From positions 5,246,001-5,310,000 of the forward strand of contig NC_073354.2 of assembly GCF_027580225.2 (NCBI RefSeq): 64,000 bases of DNA, read 5' to 3'. This DNA comes from Misgurnus anguillicaudatus (lineage: Eukaryota > Chordata > Actinopteri > Cypriniformes > Cobitidae). Of this stretch, positions 1 to 11,716 are shown piece after piece. Positions within the stretch are counted from its first letter, which is position 1, and the number at the start of each line of letters is the position of its first letter. A program made the position numbers and the translations under genes. The notes beneath the pieces are model-generated. The model did no database searches. It worked only from the letters and a program-made list of their open reading frames with translations, and was not told where the DNA came from.

Positions 1-156
1 TTATACATTTCAAAAAGAGAATTTTCAGCACTTTGTTTGAACCGCAACTCAGCGACCAACACTGTGAACTAAACTGTGACTTGAGATTTGGCTCGAGACT
101 TGATGGTTAAGACTTGCTTGGACTTGACCATGTGTGACTTGTCCCCACCTCTGCTT
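1..156. mobile_element. Terminal fragment of a hAT-like element (runs off the window start)
   Basis: This stretch is built of short 'gacttg / ctcgag' words and ends in CCCCACCTCTG, the inverse of CAGAGGTGGGG. The same vocabulary and a nearly identical terminus (CAGAGATGGGG) bound the better preserved element at 32117-33328, which has 8-bp duplications. I therefore read this as the right end of a related non-autonomous hAT copy whose left end lies outside the window. No coding sequence is visible in it. Confidence 0.45.
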
Positions 157-212
157 CTTACTATAAACCACTAAGGATGTCTAACATGCAACCCAGCAAA
201 GGAATGAAGCAG

Positions 213-925
213 TCAAGAATATTCAATTGTTTCAAAAGCTCGACTGAAGTTAACCAAATCAGCATGTATGTCCATTTTGGGGAAGCTGTTAAGTGCATCA
301 TGCCATTGTTGCAGAATTTGAATCAAGGCAGTGTCGACTGATCTGTTTCTCATAAAGCCGTGTTGTGATGGTTCGATTTTAGTAACTCTATCCTCCAGAA
401 TAGCATCTCTGAGGATTTCTTCAAACACTTTTCCAACACAGCTGAGTAGTGAGATCTGGTGATAATCTGTTGGAAAACTAGGCTTTGCTTTTTTAGGAAC
501 AGCTTTTACTATGGCCTCCTTCCATTGTTTTGGGAAAATGTTATGCTGAATGCATGTATTGAAGATGTCAGGGAGGAATGCAGTCAGAGGAGGTAAACTA
601 CAGTTTGACAACTCGCAGATAACTTCTTCCTCAGACAGAGAAATGTGTAGTTCCACACGGAAGCAAAATGTCAAGCCAAAGTGTCACATTCACGTTGCAT
701 GATGTTTTGGTCCTGAGACACCATGTCACTCTTATCCCCATCCATTCCCATTATGTTCCTCATTGACTTAAACCATTGTTTTGGCATGGAGCATTGCAGT
801 TCCTCCATCTCATGCTGGTAATTTTGTTTCTTTCCATTCTTAATTTTTGGCAATGATTGATTTTATTTAGCAGAACATAAAGCACGCTGTCTGTCTTTTA
901 TCAGGTCTTTGATTTGAACTGTCGT
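213..925 (-). pseudogene. Non-LTR (LINE) ORF2 fragment, 5' part of the reverse transcriptase
   Basis: Minus-strand translation gives a LINE ORF2 segment in two frames. About 925-671 is the linker upstream of the RT, with 'KDLIKDRQRALCS' and 'SMRNIMGMDGDKSD'. From 674 down to 213 comes the start of the RT: 'FPKQWKEAIVKAVPKK', 'ISLLSCVGKVFEEILRD', 'QHGFMRNRSVDTALIQIL', then the palm motif A region reading 'NFSRAFETIE'. The first catalytic aspartate normally found there (DFSKAFDTI type) is Asn, and the frame changes near 671, so it is dead. The YADD half, the thumb and the 3' end are absent. Non-LTR membership is clear; the exact clade is not. Confidence 0.8.
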
Positions 926-1984
926 CTATGTGTTTGTGAAAGAGATTTTCTTTAATAGAACTGTTAGCACCAACCTTAGTCTTAGGATCCGTAACGTCAT
1001 GAATGTAAGAAAAAATGTATTTGTAGACATTTGTGAAACTTTTCTGAAAACACCTATTGGCAGTTTCCCGGACAGGGATTATCTTAAGCCAGGACTAGAC
1101 CTCAGTTTAAATGAGAAATATAACTAGTTTCAACAAACATACCTTAATAAAAACATTATTTATATGCATTTTTATGCAAACAAAGAGCACTGATGTATTT
1201 TAAGATATGTCAGTGCAAGTTGTTTTGAGTTTGGACAGCTCTTACATTTATTTTAGTCTAGTGTATAATAGTGGAAATAAAGATTACTGTAAAAACTTGT
1301 CAAAAAAGCATCATTGGCAGGGAAATGTTTTCTCTTAATTGACAATTATAACTCGTTAATGGTGGCGAAATAGGTGTATAAAACTGTGACACCTTCATTC
1401 ATTCATTCAATTCTTCCGTGCACTTTTGCTGAAAAATTGTTGTGACGTTTAATGGATTCTGCCAACAAACCGGTATTTCTGAATGGCCTGATGTCAGGAT
1501 TAAGCAGATTTGAAGCGATAGTATTTGATGAGTGATACGTTCTGAGAGCATTCATCAATATCATTAACTCGTTTAGCGGCCTTTGCATTTGAGCTCTTTA
1601 AGAAATATGAACAGACTAGTAATATTAACCAAGCTGATATGTGTATTAATTTTGACTGCTCCAATATGGTCTTCTAAATTTAAAATGAGATTTTATACGT
1701 TACAGTATGTTTATTCGATGACAAATGTTATTTTTTTGCAATTGCATTTAATAGAGGCACACAATACCTTTATTAATAATAGTCCCAAGAACAGCAAACG
1801 CAATAATGAACATTTACTTTATATAGTGCTTTATCCAGCATGATCTCATGAGAATATGTCTGTATTTTTACATAAAGTGTGGTTGCACCACACATACATT
1901 TAATAAAGTTTCACTGTCTGAAACTTATAATATTGAGTGTTGACAGGACTAACACGTTTATTATTTACGTTTAACCAGCTTTAC
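926..1984. other. Intronic stretch without recognised feature
   Basis: AT-rich sequence in the intron upstream of ext1 exon 5. Small open frames occur on both strands but have no recognisable domain, no splice context and no start context. I see no RNA gene or clear inverted repeat here. Confidence 0.5.
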
Positions 1985-2632
1985 TATGGAGGACCACAAG
2001 AGTCATGCAAAATGTAATAAAGAACTTCAATATTTAATACCTGGACAATAAAAATGGCAATTATTAGATTTGTTTAAAAATTAATTAATTAATCTATAAA
2101 TAAATAGACAAATTTACAAAAAAAATCATTATGTAACATTTTATTAGGCAATAAAAGGTGAGATTATAAAAATAATGTCGAAATGAAATAATAATCCATT
2201 AATAAATAGTTCAAATTAATATAACAATTTACAAAAACAACATAAAACGCTCAATAAGTTCATCATTTTAAATTGCATTTACAAATTGTTAATTAAATAA
2301 TGGAATTTCAAAATTTATTTCAAAAAGCGATTTAAAAAGAGAAATAAATAATTGGATTTATAAATTGAACTACAAATACAGGTTTAAATTAGGCATTTAA
2401 AAGGGCATTTCCGTTTAACATATCTGTTTTCATTTCCCGATGGTTCTCCTTATTCTTTTCGTTATTCGATTTGCTTTTTGTTTTAGCCTCTCTATTAAGC
2501 TTTTCCATGACTCTTTGGGTCCTCATCCGAGATCTATATATTTACGCATGATGTACAATCAGAGCCAATCAGCGAGCTTGTTACATCCACCTGGCCATAG
2601 CTAATTTGCATTTCTCTTTTGACCATTTGCAA
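1985..2632. repeat. 648-bp dispersed repeat, copy A
   Basis: Begins TATGGAGGACCACAAGAG and ends near GACCATTTGCAA. It is closely similar along its whole length to 16425-17071, including shared landmarks such as GGCATTTCCGTTTAAC, GACTCTTTGGGTCCTCATC and CAATCAGCGAGCTTGTTAC. It is non-coding and AT-rich. In copy B a short internal inverted repeat (CTCTTTGGGT / ACCCAAAGAG) suggests a non-autonomous DNA element, but neither copy has a clear target-site duplication, so the superfamily is unknown. Confidence 0.75.
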
Positions 2633-2644
2633 GGACCCTGGTCT

Positions 2645-2884
2645 AACTGGTTTACGTGTTCTGAACGAAAATGCGCTGTGGAAACACGTTGCGGTAGGCT
2701 AGTGCTTTTATAGTTTATCAATATGGCGGAATGACATGGAAGGCTTCTAGGACTTACCCGTTCAATGTAAATAAAGAGGAGAAATTCTAAGCTTACAAAG
2801 AAAAGTCAGATCACCACTGATATTGATCAAAGACATTGATTTTGAGTAATAAAATAATTAAAAAACCACATATTGTCCCTTTAA
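2645..2884. mobile_element. Right half of a TTAA-target MITE (same family as 47914-48337)
   Basis: From GGTTTACGTGTTCTGAA to TTGTCCCTTTAA this matches the right half of the complete 424-bp element at 47914-48337: GAAAATGCG, GGTAGGCTAGTGCTTTT, ATAGTTTATCAATA, TTACCCGTTCAATGTAAATA. The right terminus CCCTTTAA with its TTAA is kept. The left half is missing; the position where it should begin abuts the dispersed repeat at 1985-2632. Confidence 0.7.
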
Positions 2885-2957
2885 AATTCATATGATTGTG
2901 AGGAACAGATCCAAATGTAGCCCTTTATCCAGCAAACTTTCAGTTCTCAGCAGCAAC

Positions 2958-4044
2958 TAGGGATGTCAAATTATGCAATCTCCCATATTCGATGATCATT
3001 TAAATTAATCAAATTGAATAATCTTTACCTTTAATAGTGCAATAAGCCTTTACTGCAGTGGCATATAGCCAATGACATGAAAGTGTGCATAAAAACGCCA
3101 GCTTCTTCATGCAAATTAAAAGATTTTATTTTGTCTAAATAATATGCTAGTGGGATTGTAAAATGAGTCAATGTAGTTGGTGTTTTGATAAAAATCATCA
3201 ATTTAATCTCGTAATGAAATATAATGACTAATAGACACAGTAAACTCCGCCTCATAACGGGCACTCCGCACAGTCGCATGCATCCATGACAAAATAAAAG
3301 TTTCATTATCATCAAGTGTTATTTTTCTAGTTGTTCACCTCGCTTTCTGAGTCGTCGATACATCACTTGTTGTAATTATATCCAAGAAGCACACAAAAGG
3401 GCACTTTTCCCGTCGTCACCTCAGCTTTAGACCTGCGGCGTACTTTCAGCAAAGATGCTTATTATGAAGACTTCAACCTTCCATTAGAAAACCCGAAACA
3501 GTGTTTAGCGTGTAGCGCCTCAGCCAGTAATGATGATGATCAATGATATATGTTGCTGGAGTTCAGAGTGTAACGACAGTCAGTTACAGTTTACACTTAA
3601 CAGTTTCTTGCCAGAATTTAAGTTTTTCATTTTAATCTGTTTATTAAAAACGGCTTCTGGACGCCTTCCCTAAAGCAGCGTTAGCAGCGCTGCTATGCTA
3701 ATCTTGCAGGCTTCCCTGAAGAGGGTCTTTGCTTTCAGTATCCTAACTGTTTAGATTTTCGGCATCGGACCCTCTCAGATCCTCTGCGGATGCAATTTTG
3801 TTATGTTAGCAGCCAGCCTCGTCTCGAATGAGGACAAAAAGCCCAAGTGTGTGTTTGGCATCGAGCATCATTGTGGTCATGGCTAGTTTAACTTCTTCGC
3901 CCTTGGTTAGTGTTTTCACCAGCTGTGTATGTGCTTTGCGCAGGCGCCGGACACACGTGCTTGCTTTTTTGACAATCGTTAAGTTTTATCGATTTAATTC
4001 TTATCGACAATTAATCGAAGATCGATTAATTGTTAACATCCCTA
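2958..4044. mobile_element. Non-autonomous hAT element with perfect 8-bp duplication
   Basis: The termini TAGGGATGT...ACATCCCTA are inverted repeats, and GCAGCAAC occurs directly on both sides (2950-2957 and 4045-4052). An 8-bp duplication with TAGGG-type ends is diagnostic of the hAT superfamily. The 1087-bp interior has no transposase-like frame, so the copy depends on another element's transposase. Short ATTAATCGA-type subterminal repeats are visible near the right end. Confidence 0.85.
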
Positions 4045-4285
4045 GCAGCAACTAAACGTCAAATCTCGCATTCAATATGAATTTAAATTCAAATATTGTG
4101 CCTCGAGAAGCTTACGACACATTGATATCAAACGCTCAATGGCTCTTTGCAACATTGCCATCTTTCAGATTATGTACTTTTGAAATTTGAAATGCGTGCC
4201 ATGACAAAGAAGCTGGATTAACGTTCCAGTGGATTAATAACTTCTATATAAATATTTCTCTGTAATTCATAAACTCCAAAGAGGA

Positions 4286-4412
4286 CCGCGGCTGCAGCAC
4301 ATCATCATTTTAACTACTTTTGGTACTGCTTTTGAAATTTCGCAATAAATAAATAATTGCGATTACACTCGTCTGTCTGTTATGCTTTTTATTTCTAGCT
4401 GTACAAGATTTT
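4286..4412. repeat. Dispersed repeat carrying an empty insertion site
   Basis: The segment from about GCGGCTGCAGCACATC to GTACAAGA matches 21201-21239 joined to 22158-22245. Here the text runs unbroken as CTACTTTTGGTACTGC. In the other copy a 918-bp element splits exactly this point after TTTTGGT. This copy therefore shows the pre-insertion sequence. Flanking 4053-4285 and 4413-4785 is ordinary AT-rich intron to my eye. Confidence 0.7.
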
Positions 4413-4785
4413 TTTATTTTGTATAAAAAGGGTTTGAGTGGTAACATTATCAATAAAATAGCAGCAATCTTTATGGTACGATAGATTTGTAAATGTTATA
4501 CGTTTTGTAGCTGTACAAAAGTAATAATTCTACTATTAAATGTTGCAAAAACGTCTACATAGTATGTTTCAGAATCTATTTAAATGTACAAAAAAGTATG
4601 TTTTGTGTTTTTGAAAGTTACAGTACGTATTAACAGTGAGACCATGCTGCTATTAGTGTTCAAGGCACATTACAATTAGACGCAGGTAAATTAAAAGCCT
4701 CAGAGTCTATACACAGGGAGGAACCTGCATGTTCACAAATGAGGAAAATGAAGCAAATGATGCATAGTCGTTTGTGTGTGTGTGT

Positions 4786-5428
4786 CAGGCATGGATTAAC
4801 GCACGGGCCTACTGGGCACTTGCCCAGGGCACTGGGCCAGCAGGGGGCCCTGTCAAATTTACTGTGTCTATTCTTTTCAAGTAAATATTTTTATTTTATT
4901 TTCAGTAAAATTGTGTTAAATATTGAGGAATAATGTACATTTTTTTGCAGTTGCAAAGTATTAACTAGTAAATAAATCAAATAAATAATTTTAATGTATT
5001 GCTGTGCTGTTGAAAGGGCCATCTAGAGGCGAGTGAAAAGCATGGCGTAATATAAAAGTCACGCGTAGAAGACGGTTACTCAAAAACCAAAACAAAAATG
5101 AGTTTAAAACCACAACCAAGTGGATCAATGAAAAGAAAGCACATGTATTCAACTTTGAGTGAAAAGCTCCGCTCGTCTTTTTTGGAGTATGTTGTACAGT
5201 ATGTTGACAGATACTGGTGAGATATAAATAAACCAATTTGTGGTATGAAAGTACAGAATATTGTGTGCATTCTCTCCCCGCGTATTAGTGCCATTGTTAA
5301 TCCTGTATGATGGGGCATACAGGCAGAGGCAAACCAACACTTGAGCCCCTGTGCATGCCCAAAAAATTGGTAAAGGGGGCCTTTAAGACATCTGTGCCCA
5401 GGGCACATCATCGCCATAATCCGTCCCT

Positions 5429-5429
<1 letters not shown>
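4786..5429. mobile_element. hAT-like element inserted inside a TG microsatellite
   Basis: The left end CAGGCATGGATTAACGCA and the right end, inverted CAGGGACGGATTATGGCG, are imperfect inverted repeats. Subterminal GCCCAGGGCAC blocks are also mirrored. The element is flanked on both sides by GTGTGTGT, consistent with an 8-bp hAT duplication in a (TG)n tract, although the repetitive target prevents proof. No transposase is encoded in the 644 bp. Confidence 0.7.

Positions 5430-5461
<32 letters not shown>
5430..5461. repeat. (TG)n microsatellite
   Basis: About 16 TG units directly follow the right end of the hAT-like element and continue the TG tract that ends at 4785 on its left side. Confidence 0.95.
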
Positions 5462-5463
<2 letters not shown>

Positions 5464-5467
5464 CTGG

Positions 5468-5745
5468 TAATTATCACGTTGTGGGGACCAATTGTCCCCA
5501 CCAAGATAGGAATACCAGTATTTTTGTGACCTTGTGGGGACATTTTGATGTCCCCATGAGGAAACATGCTTATAAATCAAACAAAATGATGTTTCTTGAA
5601 AGTGTGAAGTAGTAGAAGGGTTTCTGTGATGGTTGGGGTTAGGGAACGGGGTACAGTAGGTAAGGGGAATAAAATATACAGTTTGTATGGTATAAAATGC
5701 ATTACGTCTATGGAATGTCCCCACAAAACATGGAAACCAGAATGT
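5468..5745. repeat. Dispersed repeat with GGGGACA / TGTCCCC words
   Basis: Contains GTTGTGGGGACCAATTGTCC near the left, TTGTGGGGACATTTTGATG in the middle and GAATGTCCCCACAAAACATG at the right, so the ends are inverted with respect to each other. Both sides border TG-rich tracts. I recognise the pattern as a common fish repeat, probably a non-autonomous DNA transposon. No frame of interest is present. Confidence 0.55.
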
Positions 5746-6475
5746 GTGTGTGTGTATTGAATGATAAATGCTGGCTAATTAACCATATATACTGTATCAT
5801 ATGACATCTCCACGGGCTCTGGTATACTGGCGAAAACATACATCCTCCAGAATATACTGTATGCCAAACTGAGTTAATTTCCCTGCTCCAGCGAGACACT
5901 TCACTTACTGTGTAGATCGCTCCATCCTGCAAACAACACATTACAGCATCAGCATGTTGGCTCTGAGATACACAAGCACACACACACACAACAGAGATCA
6001 CACACATTACCTTACACAAGGTTTCTTTATCAGATTGTAGTTGATCCTAATTGTGCATTTTTCGACTCAAGAGAGAAAGAACCAATCAGATGCAACCAGT
6101 GAGGGCTCTGGGAAGACACACTGTAAAGAAGGCACGTGCGCATTACAGGTTATTTTTAGTTTAAAGATCGTAAGCCCCGTTGTTTCGGGATGAGATGGAC
6201 CGTGATTAATTAGTCTTGAAATAAAATAAGATTAATGTGTTTAATTAAGTTTGTATGTACGTTTCCCCCCGAAGGGCAGTAAGCCATGTTGATTTTCTGT
6301 TTGGATCACACACAAAATAAACTGTATTTAGAAGCAAGAATCTTTGAGGAGATAAACATGCTACACTTGGCTCATGCATTTTAAACTGTTAGTTATTTAA
6401 AAGATTTAGAAGACATCATTGTTTTCATACAGATATTTGTTCTTCCGCTCAAACCAGAATCCAATTGTTTCAGGG

Positions 6476-6540
6476 ATAGTTCACCCAAAAGTAAATATTG
6501 TGTCACCTTCATGATGATTGATTCACCCTCAGTTTCTTCT
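6476..6540. repeat. Short dispersed repeat fragment (GGGATAGTTCACCCAAAAG)
   Basis: GGGATAGTTCACCCAAAAGT followed by a sequence ending in TTCACCCTCAG is a very common cyprinid repeat end. Only this end is recognisable. The surrounding 5746-6476 shows no feature that I can name. Confidence 0.5.
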
Positions 6541-6626
6541 CTTTGTTTTTTAGAACCCAAATACATATATTTTTTTAAGTGTTGCCTCTGTTTCAGTGCA
6601 CATTCTGTTGTTTAGGCAGCTTTAGG

Positions 6627-8610
6627 CAGGGCCGGATTAACCATACGGGCAATGAAGAGATTGCCCAGGGGCCCAAGACCTCTAAAGGGCCCAGGGTAGC
6701 AAGGGCACGAGCAAAATACTGTATCTGGTATTCGCCCACTGGCCGCTTTATATTAAACAAACTGTCAACACGGGCTTTTGCGCTGCAAAGAAAAACGCTG
6801 CGCTGCCTATGACTTTGAATGTGAGTTGAGAGCGGTTTAGAGTCAGTCTCATGCGGACTGACCAATGAAGAGAGGGCCTCAAGTTAAGACCCTCTCCTCA
6901 TTGGTCAGTCAGCATGAGGTGGGTCAAAGGTTCTTGCTACAACAGAAAAAAATGAGACATGGAGAAGCTAAGTGGGAGCGCGAAGCGGAAATGAAAAAAG
7001 GAAAAGGACATCAGAAAGGCAGAAAATGTAAAGTAAATAGACTGCATTTATATAGCGCTTTTAACAGACCAATGGCCATCTAAAGCGCTTTACAATTTTG
7101 CCTCACATTTACCCATTCGCTCACACATTCATACACCGACAGCGGTGTCAACCATGCAAGGCGCCATCCAAAGTATAAACAGTGGTGTAGTCTACGTGAT
7201 ACGGAGGTATCTGCGCGATCCGATCGGCGTATGAAATCAAATTACTTTAGCGGCGCAAAAGTGACTGGGGAGCAGACTGGTGTGGCGCCACAAGAACTTA
7301 CAGGCGAGTGATAGCAAAGTACCACGAGAGCGATTCCAGTTATCACATGGAGAAATCTGCTTTGAATCGCTCTCGCGGTACTTTGACATCACCAAGAGGT
7401 CTGCTTAGCGCCAAATTAAGTCGAACCTGCAGTGTAGCTGCTCACGCGACACTGTAAACAATCCATGTGAAGTGAACGAGTGGAGCAAAACAGTGCATGT
7501 GGAGAAGTGAACGAGTGGAGCAGCATAAAATCCGGAGAGTTAACAACGCACATGCGAGTAAACAAGATTTAAATCATCAGTCCAGTTTATTACTTTATCT
7601 GGAGGTAAGGCTCCAAATGCAATAAAATAAGCCCGTGTTTATGTCCTGATGGTTTTTAGCCTCTTTCAGCATGTTTGCTTGTGCTTCACAGTGTTAAACT
7701 TCCTTTCTCTGTGTTCATTTATATATCTACGTTCAAGATGTCTATGATCTTAAAGGGGACAGAGAATGAAAAACCATTTTTACCTTGTCTTTGTTGAATA
7801 ATGGTAGTCTACCCACATTCAAAAACATACAAAAAGTGCTAGACATGCTAAACATTTCAGTCTCATAGAAATTCCTCTTTTAGAAATGTCAGCCAGAAAA
7901 CAGCCCAATCTGAAAAACTGATGCTTATGACATCACAGCCATCTAACTGCCCTTTCACTTTAAAATAATTGGCAAATTTTTTTGAGTGGCTGCAAAGTCA
8001 GCCAATCAGTAATGAGATTGCAAGTTAAGCCAGTAGGGGGAGCCAAATAGGTGCAAAACCACTTGTTTAAAATCCCCCACCCTAATAGATAACACATTCA
8101 GTTTATGTGTTTATGAGTACACTTTCAGAATGCTCTCAGTTACATGAAGATCCATACTGTATGCATCTGTGAGTGTAGTGGTGCTTATGAGGTGTCTCAC
8201 TACAAAAATCTAGACTACACCACTGAAAATAGGTAATTTCTTCACTCCTGTTAATGTTGCCAACAGTTCTGTTAAGTCATCTTCCGTCAACGACCAGGAC
8301 AACTCAGCTAGCCAGGACTTTTCTACACCGCCGGCTTATGTTTACAGCCCAGAGATTATACAGATGCTGATGTGTTTTGTTTTCATTGCATCATATGTGA
8401 GTGAATGTCTTTGATAGGGGACATAGTAGTGCATTTGTATGAGCATTTAAATATTTGTAAATCAAAATACACCTGATAACAGTTAGAATTTGAAGTATTG
8501 AGTATATTTACTGTATATTACAGTAATATATTCTGTATATGACCATATTATGGTGATCCTGGGGTCGTGATGATGGGGCCCTTGAATATTGTTGCCCAGG
8601 GTATAACAAA
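6627..8610. mobile_element. Degenerate hAT-like element hosting a second insertion
   Basis: It begins CAGGGCCGGATTAACC, typical of a hAT terminus, and GCTTTAGG occurs at 6619-6626 and again at 8611-8618, giving a perfect 8-bp duplication. Subterminal GATTGCCCAGGGGCCC on the left mirrors GGGGCCC...GTTGCCCAGGG on the right. The last bases of the right terminus are eroded. No transposase is present. A second TIR element occupies 7180-8225. Around 7040-7170 is a segment resembling shared SINE/LINE tails (TATATAGCGCTTTT, AAAGCGCTTTACAA). Confidence 0.6.
7180..8225. mobile_element. TIR element nested in the 6627-8610 hAT
   Basis: CAGTGGTGTAGTCTA at the left and TAGACTACACCACTG at the right are perfect 15-bp inverted repeats. 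The ends resemble hAT, but I cannot find an 8-bp duplication in the flanks. At 7751 a further motif, TTAAAGGGGACAGAGAATG, looks like the left end of a TTAA-target MITE placed inside it; its right end is not evident. No transposase frame is present. Confidence 0.65.
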
Positions 8611-8618
8611 GCTTTAGG

Positions 8619-9606
8619 GTGTTTACTTTTAAATAATGTGTAACAGCTGGAACAACTGCGATATCAACAGGACTAAATGTCTTCAGGAGACTTAAAATAC
8701 ATGTCACAAGTCGACTGGAGTTATTTATTTAACACTTTTTGGTCCTTTTGAAGCTTGAAGGGTTTTCTTGTTTCTATGGGAGGTGGTGATCAAGGTGGTC
8801 ATTATCCACTCCCAGAAAATACCAAACAACACCTAATAAAACATCTGCATTCAGCTTCTGAAAAGCAAAGAATCAGCATACAGAACTCTAGCAAATATTG
8901 ACACTTACATGCGCTACTTCAAGTCTTTGAGTCTGCATGTGCATGCAATCTATGTTATTTGTTTCCGACCGTCTGTCCATGGCAACATTTTGACCTCTTC
9001 CTCTCGTGGTTAAACGGACCAAAACCATTCACATGTTAAAACAGGCAGTACTACCAAAACACATTCGACTTGGATTACTATAGTAACACACAATGCTTTC
9101 ACTCATTTACGACATCAAATGATCGGCCGGCTGGCACAGTCAATTTCACCATAGTCATTGCATGTGTTGGGTAAGGCTCCAGATCCCTTTGGTGGTAGGG
9201 GTGATTTGAAATATCAACAACGTTTACCAGAAAACGCATACTCCACCTTTAAGATGTACTGTAATTGCATTATGTCTCTCTAAATTTACACTTTCAATGT
9301 GCACAAACAAATTGCTTGTCTCTTGAAACTCACTCCTGGTTAGGCCGTAACATTACAGTAGCGCTTTGCTGAAGGATACCCATAAACTGACTCACTGCGA
9401 TGTGTCACTGTCCGTTAAGCAGGAATGAAATGCTGTTCCGAAGGATATGTTTGCTGTTTTGAAGACTTGCACCATTGCATTTTCCACTAATGAAATCAGG
9501 ATCAATAGCTTTCATCTAAACACTGTTTCTAAATGTGTTCAAAATAACAACACAGAACTGCACCGGCCACACAGTGAAAGTCTCGGTGTACGTATTGTTC
9601 TTGCAG
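8619..9606. other. Intronic sequence just upstream of ext1 exon 5
   Basis: About 1 kb without recognised repeat or RNA gene. It ends in the exon 5 acceptor: a mixed pyrimidine tract, GTATTGTTCTTGCAG, immediately before 9607. Confidence 0.55.
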
Positions 9607-9739
9607 ATTATTCACGACAGGATCCGGATGCACATGTCCAGAAGCAGGCTGATGTGGAACGCTGTACCCGGAGGACTCTACGCACTTCCAGAATTCTCCA
9701 GCGACCCCGCCCTCTTCCCGTTTTACTACTCGCCACTCG
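9607..9739 (+). CDS. ext1: ext1 exon 5 (linker between GT47 and GT64)
   Basis: A 133-bp exon beginning in phase 0 after TTCTTGCAG and ending after one base of a codon before GTGAGT. It encodes 44 residues starting IIHDRIRMHMSRSRLMWN, then PGGLYALPEFSS and LFPFYYSPL. The human counterpart has the same length and the landmarks of an 'SR..L.WN..PGGL..LP..SS' series, followed by a YY-containing stretch. The segment joins the N-terminal GlcA-transferase domain to the C-terminal domain and carries no catalytic residue that I can name. Several substitutions relative to human EXT1 (for example around AVPGGLYALPEF) support a divergent paralogue. The split glycine codon is completed by exon 6. Confidence 0.93.
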
Positions 9740-10539
9740 GTGAGTTTGTGTGTGTGTGTGACTTCAGCTCAATGCAGTAAAACTTTGTTGCAGTGAAAAT
9801 TAAATCATAACTCAGATAGATGTTGCCCCAAGCAATGTGTGTGTGTGGGTGCACTGTAGCAGTGGATCATCAACATTTATGTCAACCATATTCATCCATA
9901 ATCCTAGCTTGTGTGTTTTTGCATGTGCATGTACAGTAGGGGTTTGCAATCGATTTGTCCCTGGGCCTTACATGTCAGCAGTAAATCTGTGTTGTAGGAG
10001 TGATAGATTGGTTCTTACCCGCTGTCACGGGCGTTGTTAGTCTTGCTTTCCATAATTTTGATGACAGGACAGTTTAGACTCGCTGTCTGTGGCCATAACT
10101 TGAGTTCACTTCACTGTGCTGTGATATACTGCTTGATCCACTCAGCCAGGGCTACACTATAAATCTGGCTACCTGTGATACGTGCTGCTGGTTATTGGCC
10201 TTTGAGATACCATCAGACTTAACCAACAGATTGTGGCAATGGCTTTCCGTGTTCCTGTTTTGCACCAGATGCATAATGTACCTAAAGATGTCATTCTTCA
10301 TTCTATAGAAATGAGACGTACAAGTACTAACATGAACTCAAAATGATCTACTACTGTAGCACCTTTTGGAATGTCTTGGTTCTTACCACAGTTGTCTTAA
10401 GTTTGCACACTGGGTAATATATCATTATATATTTTGTATTTTTATTTTTTATTATACAGTTGCACAAATAGGAAAAGCCTTCTACAATATAAATCAAACC
10501 ATAGCAGTGTTTTAAGCCTTTAGTCCACTTGTACAGAGG
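9740..10539. other. Start of intron 5, no recognised feature
   Basis: Begins with the donor GTGAGT and a short GT-rich stretch. The sequence up to the hAT element at 10540 contains no repeat or RNA gene that I can identify. Confidence 0.5.
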
Positions 10540-11592
10540 CAGGGCTTGACATTAACACCCGCCAACCCGCCAAATGCGGGTAGATTTCGGTTGTGGCGTG
10601 TAAGACAGCCAATCCCACTAGCCACTTTGGCTGGTTGAATATACAATTTAACTGTAAGTTATGTGAAATGATAAACAATGCGCAATGCAAAACTTGGAAA
10701 CTACAACTCCCCTGAGCACTCTGCACCCAGTGCAATGCACAGAGACCATTTGTTGAGACGCCACCTTTCAGAAAGCGCCACCTTTCAGAGACCGCGCGAG
10801 AGCTGATGGATTTACGAATGCACGGGACGCAGTCAGAACGCATATACTACACTTCGGGAAAGATAAAACAATTGCATGGAAGTGATTAAAGAGATATCAA
10901 CTGCGTGCACACTCTTATTGCAAAAGCGGAGAGAAATTCAGAGCATACCTGAATGCACACGAAATCAAAGGAAACCCGCCTGCCGAGAGGTTCGCGCATC
11001 ATTTTAATGTAGGTTTTGGGCAACAATAATTCCCTCTCGACATTTGTCATTAAAAGCCTTAAATAACTTTTAACAGAAACCATGATCAAGCTTATAAAAT
11101 ACAATCTGCATAAACTAGTTGAAAGTAAAATTCATGAACATTTCTTGACAGTATTAACTACTGTTGTTAATAAATATTTAATGTGGTTGTTGAGGGGTAA
11201 TCTTTTCAGTTAATCTTCTACACCCCTGTTACACTTTTAATATATTCATTACAAGTTAATCTATTTATGTCTTACTAGCATGTTTTTTATGCACCTAAGT
11301 ATATGATATGATCTATACTGATATACCAGCTGTATAGGCTACCAGCTATTAAATGTTGTCTTAATTTGGGTGGTCAGACTGCATTTGAAATTCAATCTGC
11401 ATCTAATTTAGCTAAACCAAGTAAATTTGCTCAAATTAAAGTCATTTTAGGATGCCAAAGTAAAGTTTGAATCATATAAAAGTTATTTACCAGCAACAAA
11501 ATTGTGGCCAATGAAAATGCTGAGTGGCTAGTAACTTTTGAAAATAACTAGCCACTTTGGCTGGTGAGCAAAAAAGTTAATGTCAAGCCCTG
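10540..11592. mobile_element. Non-autonomous hAT element
   Basis: CAGGGCTTGACATTAAC at the left and GTTAATGTCAAGCCCTG at the right form a perfect 17-bp inverted repeat. The flanks TACAGAGG (10532-10539) and TACACAGG (11593-11600) are an 8-bp duplication with one mismatch. Inside, a motif containing TAGCCACTTTGGCTGG appears at both ends in the same direction, a subterminal repeat typical of hAT copies. The 1053 bp contain no transposase. Confidence 0.9.
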
Positions 11593-11716
11593 TACACAGG
11601 TATTATGATAAACAGAGTTTTCCCCTCCTTTATTAAAAAAAAATCTTAGCATCCACACAAACACCCCAAAACCCAGTATGAAGCACTGTCATCCATATGA
11701 GGTCATGTATCCCTAA

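Noticed and set aside
5076..5567. Long open frames with His-Thr runs over the TG tract (also at 50057-50257)
   Set aside because: They are translations of (TG)n microsatellites and flanking transposon sequence, with no domain or splice context.
9447..9780. Alternative start of a gene at the ATG upstream of exon 5
   Set aside because: The frame crosses the intron-exon border; acceptor, exon length and homology show that 9607 is a splice junction, not within a first exon.
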